A stretch of DNA of 64,000 nt from Capitulum mitella (lineage: Eukaryota; Arthropoda; Thecostraca; Pollicipedomorpha; Pollicipedidae): contig CP099839.1 in NCBI GenBank assembly GCA_030062745.1, positions 10,932,802 through 10,996,801 on the forward strand, in the 5' to 3' direction. Each line of letters starts with the position of its first letter. The first letter of the stretch is position 1. The notes under the pieces were generated by a model that worked only from the letters and a program-made list of their open reading frames with translations, was not told the origin of the DNA and did no database searches. Both the position numbers and the translations under genes were made by a program. This document shows positions 51,540 to 62,691 of this stretch, in pieces.

Positions 51540-53170
51540 ACCATTGGAAGTGCGGAGGTAGGGCCTGTTTGGTAAAGGGGAAGTGGCTCAATTTGCGTCA
51601 GCTTTTTGAAAAAGGGAGCACTGAACATGTTCTGCCATGATATGGCAAATATTGTGTTATGTCTTTTTTATTTTCTCTGGTCTTTTGGCCACCAGCATAT
51701 CCTGACGTTTTAGTACTTCAGTATTTGCCTACTATTTCTTATTTTATTTTTAGTGAGACGCTGCAAAAGGAGCAGTTAAGACAACTCTGCCATATTTGCG
51801 CCACATGATGTGCCTCATTGCGCCCGCATAGAAACAAAACAGAGTTCCAGGTATTTTCGCTACGGCAAAGGGACAATGAACCACAATCTGGCGTATTATA
51901 AACAGTTCCACTTATTATAATAAGTGGTATTATAGTATATTATATAACATTAAGTATTACAATAAGCGAATACTTCCCAACAGGCGGGGAGAGGTTTCCG
52001 GACCCCGGCAGGCCACTGGTGGCAGACCGACAGACGACAGATCCCACGGAGGTGGCTACACAGGCATCGATTCGATGGGCTTGGAATCCATACCCCACAC
52101 TCCTCTCGTTATTCGAAGATGTTTTGCTCTTGAGCCCGAATAAAACAGTTCTGCATTTCCTAAACATCGAAGTAAAGTCGTCGAAATCATAAGGTTTTTG
52201 GGATTTGGGAAGGGCTTATTCTCCCTCTCCAGATTCTATTTCAGCATGTCAACTAAGGAGAAGATTCCTTCAGTAGAAGCTAAATCCCCCAATGGGGGAA
52301 ATTTTTAGGCTCCCAATGGGCACAGCAAGATCAGCTGCCTAGAGGGGCCCTGTGAGTGTGGTCAGTGGTGAGCTACTCGTTCTAAACAGATTGACCAAAA
52401 TCTGGAAAAAAATTAATAACGGCGACATTGATAGGAGGTTCTCGTTCCAAGGTGTCGCCAGGAATCTTGGCCTGGGGGCTGCCTGCGAGACTTGAGGTCA
52501 TTGCTTACATGGTGAGTGGAGAAAAATGATGTTTTACATTAGGTTCAGCGGCCGGCGTGAACGGCAGGGGCTGAACGGGTTCCAAGAGGGAATGGGAGCT
52601 GAGGCTGCAGCTTCCCATGGAGGCTCTGGTGACACTTCTGCCTCACTCTCGAAGTCCCTCCTCTGCAGATGAAGTCTCCCTCTCATGATTCTCCCTTTAA
52701 ATGGGTCCCAGACACATACGAAATACTGGAAGAACCACCAGCGCACCGCTACCTAATCTTGCCCCGAGGATGCTGCTGGCGCAATAAGGCCCGGCAAATG
52801 GTGACGCAAAAAAGACAATGGCTCTACCACAACAAAATTAGCCGCGGATAAAAATGCGCGTGCGCATCGCCTCTGTTCTGGTCAAACAGAAAGGGTAACT
52901 CCACAACGGAGGCATCGTATACGATCAATTTTATTACACAGCATTGATAACACAGTTACACACGGGTAACACAAGCCAGAAAATTATTCCATATTCCCAC
53001 TGAAGCTTCACGGACCCACTACATGTTTGTACCGCTGCGAAAGAGAAAGGGGAAAGAATTAAATCTGCAGCCATGCCGTCCGTCTTTATCTGGCAATCAT
53101 CTATGTCACGAGATCATGAGAGGCGACGCAATTAGGCTGGCTGACATTCATTGGTCAATTTCCCCTATAC
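51540..53170. repeat. Dispersed long repeat of unknown type, copy 2
   Basis: Same-orientation homolog of 32760-34335, diverged by substitutions and indels. It carries an extra AT-rich piece at about 51910-51965 that begins with a perfect 20-bp palindrome (51908-51927, CCACTTATTA mirrored). It is interrupted in all frames. Confidence 0.7.
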
Positions 53171-54059
53171 CAACACCGCACAGGCACTTCAGAACTCAAA
53201 ACGCCTCAGTTTCAACACAAAAAGATAAGAATGCAGCTATTGAGGGTGCTCGTTTTGTATTCAGTTTATTACTAATGTTTCCAAAATGTGATTTAACGGC
53301 TCTGGAGCAGAAATATAAGTCGAGTAACTCATCTGGGCCATTGGATGCCCCTGTACATCCCGCATTTCTTCCAATTATAAGCAGAAATGAATTAATCTGT
53401 TTTGATAACAGTATGCAAGTGTGTGAATTGTGCTTTTTATGCTTAAAGTAAATGCAGCAATATCCAAAAACATTTGTCAATGCTGTTATTAGGTATATCT
53501 AAGCAATGATATTACAAATTATAAGACATGCATGAGGAAATACGTTCAGAGGAAATATCATTCATGCGCACATATTGACTTACACTTGACATTGCATTTT
53601 GTATTACAGCTGGCACTTTTGTCCCACAGAACACTTCAAAAACCTTCTTACTTGCTCGTATAGGTGTTCGGTCGCGTGGTAAAGTTGTATATTTACCAGC
53701 TGAATTTTTAGATACTTTCGCGAGAAGGCGCTAAATTTTAATCCATTAGCGGTGAAGTTTGTAAACCACATTTTTAAACTGGCGCCCATGATAAAAACGA
53801 TATCTTCGGACGCCCCTTAAGTCATTGGCCTGGTGGCTGGCTGTTTTGTTCAGCGTTGCGGACGTTGTACAAAGATTCAAGTTTGATTTTAGGACGATAT
53901 TGTTCATTTGGTTTCAAGATGTCCGTTGACTCAAAGGACAGGCTTCTTAGACCAATGACGAAAGCCCCACCTCAGGTGTTCCACAGCCAGCTTCTAAGCA
54001 GCTGTAGCTTAAAAACATTTCAGAAATCCCTTATCGGAAAATAACATCGTCCCCAACGA
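53171..54059. other. No gene recognised, immediate upstream flank of the GATA promoter region
   Basis: A 142-codon + frame at 53023-53451 straddles the end of the long repeat and lacks any known motif. Otherwise neutral DNA. Confidence 0.5.
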
Positions 54060-54646
54060 GACACGTAAATCTTCGCTCCGGGGTTTGGCCGCTCAGTTCA
54101 AGGATGTGGCAACAGATGGCGCTACCGGTCCGATGAAGCTCCGCCCGCCGCCTCGCCGCCGTCGGGCCAGCGATGGTAGTTGGCTCCCGGCCTTTGCAGC
54201 GGTTGGCGGTTGTCGAGACGGTTTTTCTCCGCTCGGTGTGAGGTGATACGACAGATAGACGGTGATTTTTGCGGATCGGCGGTGTGACACAAACTTGGCT
54301 AAATGGTGGAACAGCGGAATTTCACGTCGACGCGGCCGACATAACTTCACGCCGAATTTCCAGGTACCCAAAACAAATTATCCTATTTTGAATCGCCATC
54401 AGCTGAATCCAAAGCCCTGTAAGCATGTCGTCAGCGGCCACGTCGTTGTCCGGAGTCGGCTGCGGCGGTGCGTGGCCGGAGCGCGGGCCGCGTGGCCGCG
54501 CCGCCGTCTGCGCCGCCAGGCCGCCGGGGGCCGGTTTTGCCGGTCGGACGGCCGGCCGCCCGCTGACACGCACGTGCCGGCCTCGGTTCCAGGGCCGCCG
54601 CCGCCGCCGCGACCTGCCGTGACCGGGTCGCCAGCGGGCGCCAGCG
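54060..54646 (+). promoter_or_regulatory. 5' flank / probable 5' UTR of GATA coding exon 1
   Basis: Composition shifts from neutral to strongly CpG-rich between about 54.1 and 54.43 kb and stays so into the exon, as expected for a CpG-rich promoter or leader. There is no TATA box. TTATC motifs lie near 54030 and 54286. Upstream ATGs exist at 54262 (a frame that stays open across the whole coding exon, out of phase) and at 54425 (same phase as the GATA frame, but ending at the TGA 54620-54622). The transcription start and any upstream splice acceptor cannot be fixed from sequence; TTTGCAG at about 54200 is one candidate acceptor. Confidence 0.4.
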
Positions 54647-54896
54647 ATGGCCAGCGACTCCGTTGGCCTGCAGCCGCCGGCCGGCGGCGAGGGCTCCCAG
54701 CCGTTGCCGGCGCACCGCGCGTGGTACGAGGCGCAACGTTCGGCCGGCATGGGCGCCATGGACGCCGGCGGCGCCATCCCGCCCGAGGACATGGAGATGT
54801 TCTTCCCGTCCATCGACGGCTCCGGCAACCGCGGCCGCTACTACGGCGCGTCGCACTCTTCGGCCGCGTACCCGGCGCACACGGCCGACTGGAGCT
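54647..54896 (+). CDS. GATA2/3 (grn): GATA1/2/3-class (grain-like) transcription factor, coding exon 1
   Basis: First coding exon, residues 1-83 plus one base of codon 84, of a nuclear transcription factor expected to bind WGATAR sites through two C4 zinc fingers that lie beyond this window. Residues 44-61 (IPPEDMEMFF...IDGSGN) match the conserved N-terminal block of vertebrate GATA2/GATA3, where a PP/PE-acidic-FF(N)xxD.xGN pattern is followed by a Tyr-rich stretch (here YYG at 65-67, YPAH at 75-78). The ATG has G at -3 and G at +4, and an in-frame TGA at 54620-54622 excludes an N-terminal extension. The exon ends T|GTGAGT, phase 1, and joins exon 2 in frame to give Ser-Arg-Met. Met35 and Met38 are possible internal starts. 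The exon is very GC-rich, so all frames are fairly open; recognition rests on the motif and the splice-phase match. Confidence 0.9.
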
Positions 54897-54917
54897 GTGA
54901 GTACCGTGAGCTGTGAG

Positions 54918-54971
54918 CCGGGCCCGGCCCGGCCCGGCCCGGCCGCCGGCCCGGCCCGGCCCGGCCCGGCC
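54918..54971. repeat. GGCCC pentanucleotide array just inside intron 1
   Basis: About nine GGCCC units in two runs split by GGCCGCC, starting 22 bp after the exon 1 donor. Confidence 0.9.
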
Positions 54972-55289
54972 GAGGTCGGCCGAGGTCGGTCGGGTCGCCG
55001 TCTCCCCCCTGCGTGGTCCGGCTCCGGGGGCAGCGCCGAGAGGGCAGGAGCTACGCGGTAAACCGCCAGCGGGATGAGGGTGCCTTGTCGGTCACATGCA
55101 GCCTTGCTGTGGTCGGCAGCCAGTGCTGAGCTGGGGCGCGCTGGAGAATGTCTGCCCACCCGCTCAATAAGGGCAACCAGTTCTCCCTGAGGCATGCGCT
55201 CATCCTGTATTTCTGAGTCACAGCAGGTCTTGTTGGACTCGCGGTTGGCTGGTCGTTCCTGGTCTCGCGATTCGGCGAAGACAGAATTA

Positions 55290-55850
55290 AGGACAAGAGC
55301 TTTGGTAGAGACGAGGATGGCAAACATGCCGATTTCGGGTTTCCTGTTGATAGGCTCCGTAACAGAGGCACGGTATTCGCACTCTTCGTACGCCGACTGC
55401 GTCACTGAACGGCGTTTCAAATGTTTTGAATGAATATGGGAAACCCCAGAGAGGACGTTGTTGCGAAATATCTTCTAAATCGTCCAACATGAGCACTTGA
55501 TATCTGGTCCGCAGTTCTGCACAGTGGCATTGTATTACAAAGTATTCTATTGATTTTTGTCGGTCGTCATGGCACTGCCATCCACGCGACGAAGCACTCA
55601 TGATAAAATCGTGTTGGCCCGACAAATCCTGTCACCCTTTGGTTCGAACGCGTGGCGGTTGCAGTCATTGTGCATCTATGCGGCTTTCACGTTTCTTGAC
55701 ATCTGATACTCTAGTCTGGAAGCTCGGTTCATATTTGCCATGTTCAGCATATTTTTCAAATGCATTAAAGATTAAATCTCGCAGCTGTTTATTAGCGGTT
55801 TTATTCACAATCAACTTTTCTTCGCACATAAATGTGGGTTTGTAGTTACG
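55290..55850 (-). pseudogene. Degraded LINE C-terminal fragment inside GATA intron 1
   Basis: On the minus strand, after a stop codon, PPRVRTKG.QDLSGQHDFI is followed by WQCHDDRQKSIEYFVIQCHCAELRTRY. This resembles the post-RT/RNase H-side tail of Jockey- and I-type LINEs, which has an RTL..GH..L segment and then a C..C...E...H....C....R knuckle. At least one in-frame stop and an odd His-to-Phe region show that it is degraded. No RT motifs accompany it. It lies antisense to the GATA gene. Confidence 0.5.
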
Positions 55851-57616
55851 CGGATATTAGCATCGGCCACCACGCATTGTTGCCTTCTTGGCTGTTTGTG
55901 CATTGCCAAGTTATTGTCAGCTCTTGCCATCTGCCACTGAAAACGTGTGTTAAAAAAAATGACATCACCACTCCATTATCTCGTCTTACAAATTCTGGTG
56001 TTGATTTACTTGGGTGTATTCTGGTGCTGATTTACCTGGGTGTATTTCCAAGTTTTCTGCACTCCCATCAGAGTATCAGTTTTCTCGAGAATAAAATTGC
56101 AGTCTTTGGGCCATTTTTTAGATTTCCTGGAAATCGTTGGACCTCAGGTATGAAATGTTTCTTGCCATAAGGGTTTATTCTCTGTTTTGTCCTTTCAGTT
56201 TGAAAAGGAATTCTGGAAGTTTCTGTTATGATACCATACTAGTCATACCTTTCTTAAACAGGTAATTTTGAATTGGTTTCGTGTCTCTGCTGTTACTTGT
56301 TGAAACTATTCATGCACCGTCGTTTGTAATTCCTCCCATTTAGAGCAGCATATTCCAGTGAACTGCCAAGCACCTTTTGACAAAATTGCATTCAGCCAGC
56401 TTTGATTAAAAATGAATGTTCTTGGTCCTGATAGAAGCCTTATCACTGCACTAGACACTCAGGCCTTGCGGTTCACTTAAAGAGGCCTTTGGGACTCCTT
56501 TTAAGGATGTCCGAGGGAATGCCCAAGTGTTCTGTAATTCTATGTCTCATCATAGCGATGGCTCAAGCAAAGGGCTTATTTTGTCCGTGATTCGAGTCCA
56601 CGCAACTTTGAAATGATTATTATGTCTGCCTTGTTACGTTTTCGACTGCGTAAGTCGTTCAACGCCATAACCGCACGCGCCGGTTCACACGGCAGTGACA
56701 TTGATATACGCAGTGAGAGCGAAACCCCAGGCTGAAAAGGTGAATAGGCAGTGTAGCAGCCCGTACCACTTCAGGACACGGCAACTCACGTTCACCGAGA
56801 CGCGCGCTACTGACGTCTCACCGTCGATATCGGTCAAAGAGCGACGCATGTTCGTTACCCGTCCCGCCTCGGGTAGCGCTTCATACTCGGCCGCACGAGG
56901 ATCTTAATGCGGCCAGCAGGAGAGCTAAACCCCGGCTAACACCAGGTTCTGGAGCTGTGAATCTGGGCCCCCGGCATGCGCAACCATCTTACGCGGCAAA
57001 CAAAAGGCTTCGGGGCTCTGAGCATGGTAACTGTCCCATATTTGTAGTGGTTGTAATAATCACAGAAATGTTATCCTAATTTCCCGACTAACTGTAGCGT
57101 TCAGGATTGTGAAAGATCCTATTTCGTCCAGAACCAAATCCCGAAATTGTAAATTTAGTGTCCATTGTCGTTTGTTTATTCTGCGATGCTCTTCTTTAAA
57201 TGGTGCGGCGTGTTCAGTTTATAACACAATAGAATGCATATATAAAGAAGACAAATGAGATCTGTCGAAACCAAAAGGCGTAGTTAAAACCAAACAAAAG
57301 TAGTTGATGCTGACAGTCCAGCAACGTGCCTTCTCCTGGACGTGGGCTGAACTTTGAAATATGTTTCGTCATGCTGTTCGTATCCTTCACACGGTAATGA
57401 GGGATGATTCAAACCCGCTTTCTATACATTTCAAAATCGTCTCGAACCCAACTGCGTTATATGTGTGGATCACAGTAGCAGAGGCTGCTCGATTTTGTCT
57501 GTACCGAGGAAAGAAGTGTTCACCCGGAATCGCTGCAATCGGCCGATTTTGCCGATACAAGCTAGGGCTGGTTTTCTAAATCTAGTGGAACATGTTCACT
57601 TGTTTAGCGTTGCTGA

Positions 57617-57782
57617 CATAGGCGCAGCCAAGAGGGGGCGGGAGCCCAGGTCCCTCTTAGGCCCGCATTTTTTGGTGAAAACCATTGCACATCGTCTACC
57701 CGGCAGGCGGTGTTCGTATGATTTCAGTTCACACTGAGCTCTGCCCCCCCCCCCCTTTAAGAAAATCCTGGCTGCGCCCCTG
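57617..57782. mobile_element. hAT-like miniature element, copy D, 166 bp, within GATA intron 1
   Basis: Left end CATAGGCGCAGCCAAGAGG; right end AAATCCTGGCTGCGCCCCTG; same internal blocks (TTAGGCCCGCATTTTTTGG, CATCGTCTACCC, TTCGTATGATTTCAG, a C run). No matching 8-bp duplication is visible, so the flanks have diverged or the ends are rearranged. Confidence 0.78.
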
Positions 57783-58639
57783 ATAAATGTTCTGAGGAGT
57801 TTTGGACATAGCCAATGTTTCAAAATTTTTGTAATTCAGGCACCCGGGGTTTTGTTTTACTTTGTTTTGCTTTTTGTCTTGCTCTGATAAGGAAATCAAG
57901 TTGCGATACTTAGAAATATTAAAGCATGTTGTCCTCACCCATTTTTCTGGAGTGCTGACAACATGGGCTATGCAGCCCGGTTTTACTAAATTCTGGTACA
58001 GATGCTTTCGTCTGCAACCAGAGGTTTGGCATACCCGAATGCTCTGCGCACTCGTTGAGCTTTGGCTATGATGCATTTCATTTGCATTGGGTACGGTTGT
58101 AACCATATGCGGTAGATTCTGCTGACTGAAATTCATCGTCTGATCAGCTTTCTCTTGAATATCATTTGGCTCCGAGATGGCTTCATGCCAGGAAGGTACC
58201 CAGCTGGACAGTGTGTAGTTTTCCCATCATTCGTTCTGCTTAATACGTGGTTTCGTATCCATACTTTACGCAAGGCATTTTTGGCCGAATTTGTAGTTAA
58301 AATCATCGACGAAAAGCTAATGGTTTGTGTGACACATTATATAAACTGTTTGTAGCTGTTTGGGCTTCTTGGATTACATTTTAAGGTCAGCTACTCTCCG
58401 TGCAATTTCACAGTACTCGCACGTCTGATAGCCGAATGCATATAATCGCCTTTGGCTTAACATTCTGCCATCATTAATCGTGAACTCGGTTTCGCACGCT
58501 TTTGAGATGCATACTCTAAAAGATCCTAAGGAGTCAGTGACCACGGAGCCATTCAGGAACATTTTTCCCGCCGTCTCTGCGCCAGCTAATGTGTTTGATC
58601 GTTCTATTTACGGCCTCACTCCACATTAGTCTGATCGGA

Positions 58640-59570
58640 TTTCGCGGCGTGGCCGGCGTGTGCAATTCATAGCGGAGATCGCCGGTGACGCCAGCGCTGG
58701 GCCGGAGCCGGTGCATCCGTTCGGAGGGGGCGCCGCGGACCCCCAATTCGCGCGGTGCCCCTCGGCGGCGGCGGGCGACGGCGTCGACCCGTGCAGCGGC
58801 GTCCACTCCCCGCCGATCGGTCGGTCATCGGAGCCGGCGGCCGGCGGCAGCAGCGGCGGCCCGATCCCAGCGATATCCGACCCCAGAGGCCGGCCCGGCG
58901 CGAACGTTCAGCCCGCGCCAGCGACACTTTATGGATCGTTATGACTGGCTCATAGACACTCAACTTCAGCCGAGGCAAACCCGCAAATCTTTTAAAACGC
59001 CGCTTATCTCCGCGTCTCGGCCGTTCTTTCGTTGCCGAAACTGACGTCTCGCGAGGTCGGTAATCCGCGCCGCCGGATTGCGGAGAGCTGCAGCCGGCGG
59101 CCGCGATTTATTTCGGCGGCGCGCCAACTGCGCCTTGTTTGTCCCCGTCTACACACAGACGTCATGCACGGAGCCGTGTTGAAGTGCGCGCCTGGTCTCA
59201 GGGCGTGCCGGCGCGCGCTCGGACGGACGTGGCACGCGCCTCGCTCGGTTGCGCAACTGTTGGCCGTCGGCACGCGCTCGGCCGACATATGAATCGGCAT
59301 AAGCTCCGACAGAAATGACAGGCCAGGGGTGCCGGCGCTGGCCCGCCGACACGGTCGCTGACAGCGTTGCCGCCCGGTTGTCGGACGTAATGGCAGGAGG
59401 GGTGTGGCCGACCGACGGGAGGGGACGCCGCGTCGAGCCGGCGTGGTGGCCGCCCGGGCCGCCGGGGCCGCCGGCAGCACCCGTTTTTAGGGGCGCCCTT
59501 GGACTTCTGAGCGCGTCCTTGGACAGGGGCTCCCATCTTGATCTGGGATGGGTCCAAGCATGTCGTTAGT
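58640..59570. other. Intronic CpG-rich block
   Basis: Dense CpG within intron 1, with CGCTTATCTCCGCG near 59003. The open frames on both strands lack recognisable domains and no splice pair fits the GATA reading frame. Confidence 0.4.
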
Positions 59571-59689
59571 GGGCACCTGCAAGGTGATAAGCTGGTCGAA
59601 GGCAATGGTTAAAATGTTGGTTTCCGCCTGCGATTCCACGAGTCCTTCTGCCGGAAACGGACAAACTTCCGCCGACTGTCGTTCACCGA

Positions 59690-60090
59690 CCACCGCCGTT
59701 GTTCACGTCCGCTGTCCACCGTCTACTGTCCATTGTCAATCTGTCCGTCGTCTAGACTCCTCCATTATCCGACGTTCATTGTCTGCTGTCCACTGTCTGC
59801 TGTTCACCGTCAGCTTCATACTGTCCATTGTCCGTTGTCCAATATCTATTGTCTTGTGGCCATTATTCATGGTGCTCTGCCCCTGTCCACTGTATACCAC
59901 TGCAAACCGTCTTCCGTTTGCTGTGCAATGCCCGCTGTCCGATTTCCGGTGTCCGCCGTCCAATGTCTGTCTTCCACTGCCCATCCTCCACTGACCACTG
60001 CCCACTCTCCACTGTCCATTGTCCACTACCCACTGTCCGCCGTCCATTGTCCCTGTCCACTGTCCACTGTCCACAGTCGGCTGTCCGGCG
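59690..60090. repeat. TGTCCAC-type degenerate short-period repeat in intron 1
   Basis: About 400 bp dominated by variants of GTCCACTGTCC/GTCCATTGTCC, with a short and irregular period near 7 or its multiples. No gene content. Confidence 0.85.
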
Positions 60091-60094
60091 TGCG

Positions 60095-61160
60095 CGCGGC
60101 GGCCGCCGGTCGGCCGGCCGGGACAACTCGCGGCCGATTTCCAGGCCATCGGCACCGATCGCGACTATCCATTCATCTCTGCAGGCTCGAGCCCACATCT
60201 CTGGCAACCGGCCCGGGACGCAATCGAAGCGTTGATAATCGGCTCGGAGGGCGCCATCTTATCGGGCCATCTGCGGCCGGCTGCCGGCGCCGCCGCCGCC
60301 GCCGCCGCGACCGTCGACCGTAATGGGCTGCCGACGGCTCGGGCGGCGTGTTTTGGCGCGGCGAACGAGCGCGGCGCGTGGGAGGAGTTCACATCAAGGC
60401 AGCAATTAACGGGGCGTGCATTTTTGATTTTACGCGTAATTGGAATAGCTGGACGGCACGGACTGTGGCTTCACAATGATGAATTGACACGTCCGAGGAA
60501 TAGTTTTCGAATTCCGCCGGCGCCGCCGCGTTTGGGAATGCTGCCGGACGGGCGGCGCGTTAACCGGCCGATGATATAGTGAACTGGATCGCTCAACAGG
60601 CCCACAAATTACACCGTCTGAAATTTGGCCGCGCTGGCCTGCAATTACATCGGCGCTGAACCGCGCCGCGCGATGCTATCAAGCTAATGTACAATAAACG
60701 CACTGTAATAGGGCGCGTTAGCAAACTTGAAATATAACTAACCGCTGATTAAGTGAGATTTCAAGCTTGTCTTGGCGTCGGCCAGGTGAGACCCTCGCTA
60801 GCAACGCCCGCCGCCCGTTCTTCTGTCCCCTGCATTGCCGCCGCAGCGGAGGCTCTTTGCAGGGCGGAAAACGAACTAACGGCCTGGCGTTTCGTCCTGC
60901 AGGCAGGCGTTTCCAGACGATTTCTTTCGGACCCGTAGAACTCGTCGGAGCGGCTCGGATTTGGCGATACGGAAAAACGCGTAAAAACGCCATACCCGGC
61001 ACAAAGTAATTAGCACCAGCGATAAGGCCGCAATAAAAGATAGCTCGGAGGATAAACGTGACCGATGGAGCGCTAAGTAGACGCGCCAGTGTCGGTGCCA
61101 CTCTATGCAGGACATCGGCGGCTCCCGCAGCCGCGTAATTGGCTCCGTTCCCAGCAACCC
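60095..61160 (+). promoter_or_regulatory. Intronic CpG-rich block with clustered GATA motifs, candidate intronic enhancer
   Basis: GATA-type motifs: TTGATAATCGG (about 60231), CTTATCGGG (about 60258), GATGATATAG (about 60570), and a tight trio GATAA at 61021, GATA at 61039 and GATAA at 61051. TAATTGG- and GATTAA-type motifs are interspersed. Located 1-2 kb upstream of exon 2. Confidence 0.35.
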
Positions 61161-61617
61161 ATGGCAACAACGGGCTTTTCCAAAGGTAGTCTGCCATTGT
61201 CATTGTCCTGCTTGGTTTCTTCTTTGGATACTTCTTACTAGTTGGTAGATAACTGTCTCGGAGAGAAGCATTAAGGTGTGGTGGGAATTTCCAGCGAGAT
61301 TTCTAGGACAGGCAACTTGTCACGTACAGAGCATTTTGGTTGAACGATGCATAAAATTGGCCAGCTGTGCGCTGGTGTGATATTTTTGGCACTTGGTGAC
61401 AAGCCCCGGCAGGTTTGACCCTGAACTTATACCAGAAAAATTCCCAACTCCTCGACATTGTTGTGCCTCAAGTGTCATTCCTTGCAAGGGATAGCGTATG
61501 ATGTTCTGTCTGCGATGGGATTTGGCCATGTCCCTTCCGACATGCGAGAATGTACGCAATGTCCCAGCGCAGCGTCTTGTCTCAATAGCGTGACTAATGC
61601 CGGCGTGAGACGCCGTC

Positions 61618-61820
61618 TTTGTGTCGCCGGCGAGAGCCATGTGTCGCCGGCGACAGCCCTGTGTCGCTCAGGCGCAGCCAAAGCCGTGCTGTGACAGCGT
61701 TCCTTGTCACTGCTAGCCCCAGTCCGGACGTCTCTACCCCTGACAGCCCCGGTCAGGACGTCTCTGCCCCTGACAGCCCCGGTCAGGGCGTCTCTGTCCA
61801 TGACAGCCCCTGTCGGGACC
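61618..61820. repeat. Two adjacent GC-rich minisatellites in intron 1 (about 22-bp and 30-bp periods)
   Basis: TGTGTCGCCGGCGA units lie at 61618-61670. GACAGCCCCGGTCAGGACGT CTCTGCCCCT-type 30-bp units lie at about 61713-61818 (roughly 3.5 copies). They sit 300 bp upstream of GATA exon 2. Confidence 0.85.
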
Positions 61821-62115
61821 TGTAGAACGTCGTTCGCTGTAGCGCCGACTCAGCGCTGTGTTTTCTCTGTGTTGTTCGCCCTCTGCATCCAAGTCTCCTT
61901 GGTCTTCGCGCTGACTCGGCTGAAAGACGCGTGCTTTACGGCGTTGTTGATTTCGCTGCCGGAATTTGATCTGCCCGCGACGCTCTACCTGTTCGTGACC
62001 GTGTACCGTGTGACCCCAGCCCTGCTGTGATGTCGGCACTCTCTGTCGCCCGACCGCGTGACGTGCCGTGACGCCACCGCCACGTCGTAACGCCGCGTCT
62101 GTGTCGTTCCCGCAG

Positions 62116-62373
62116 CGCGAATGTCGGCCGCCAGCGGGCAGATGTACCGCTCGCACCTGCCGACGTACCCGTGGATCGGCGACAAGGCGATGATGCCGCC
62201 GGCCGCCGCCGCCTGGTGCTCGCCGTTCGCCAAGGCGCAGAGCCCCGGCATCCAGACGTCGATCGCGCACTCCAGCCCGCACCTCTTCCACTTCCCGCCG
62301 ACGCCGCCCAAGGACGGCACGCCCGAGACGTCGTCGGCGCCGACGGCCGCCTCGTCGAGCGTGGCGTCGGCGT

Positions 62374-62404
<31 letters not shown>

Positions 62405-62691
62405 CGTGGCCGGCATGTCGTCCGACTACGGCCAGCACCCGTGCGGCCAGCTGCTGGCCGCGCCCGACGGGCTCGACATCAAGCCGTCGCTCATCCACGG
62501 CCTGTCGAAGCAGCGCGAAGGTAGCGGCCCGCAGCCCGAGCTGTCCGCCGCGCCGTACCAGTACCCGGCGGCCTCGGCGGCCGGCGAGTACGCGCCGGCC
62601 GCCGCCGTCGCCGGGTACGGCTTCCACCCCAGTGCGTTCGCCGCCAAAAGCGTGTCGCCGCGGCCCAAGGCCAAGGCCAGGTCGTCCGCCG
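62116..62691 (+). CDS. GATA2/3 (grn): GATA1/2/3-class transcription factor, coding exon 2 (activation region up to the zinc fingers)
   Basis: Second coding exon, residues 84-275 plus one base of codon 276. It starts after TTCCCGCAG and ends G|GTAAGC, phase 1. Blocks diagnostic of the GATA1/2/3 class appear in the expected order: GQMYR..LP..PWIGDK (91-107; GATA2/3 have QxCRPxLL..PWLDGGK), WCSPFAK (117-123; GATA3 SPWNLSPFSK), SPHLFHFPPTPPKD (137-150; the class signature, not found in GATA4/5/6 or pannier), an Ala10 run at 171-180, GYGFHPSAF about 40 residues before the end, and RPKAKARSSA at the end. The next family residues are EGRECVNCG, and the split G codon at the donor fits GAA (Glu). This region carries transactivation functions in the family. 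The zinc fingers are not within the window. The roughly 275 residues before the fingers are close to GATA2/3 length. Confidence 0.93.

Larger units (their letters stand above)
54897..62115 (+). other. Intron 1 of the GATA gene (7219 bp)
   Basis: Bounded by GTGAGT at 54897 and CGCAG ending at 62115; phase 1. It contains a GGCCC array just after the donor, a degraded LINE fragment (55290-55850, opposite strand), a hAT-like miniature element (57617-57782), CpG-rich blocks at 58.64-59.57 and 60.1-61.2 kb, a TGTCC-rich minisatellite and a 30-bp minisatellite. The stretches 55850-57616, 57783-58640 and 61160-61618 hold nothing I recognise. Confidence 0.85.

Noticed and set aside
54431-55420. 329-codon minus-strand open frame over GATA exon 1
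   Set aside because: Antisense of the coding exon and of the GGCCC array; low-complexity Arg/Ala/Gly content with no family match.
58660-59605. Several long overlapping frames in intron 1 as possible extra exons
   Set aside because: Frames are open on both strands because of composition. The phase of exon 1 joins exon 2 directly and the family has no domain here.
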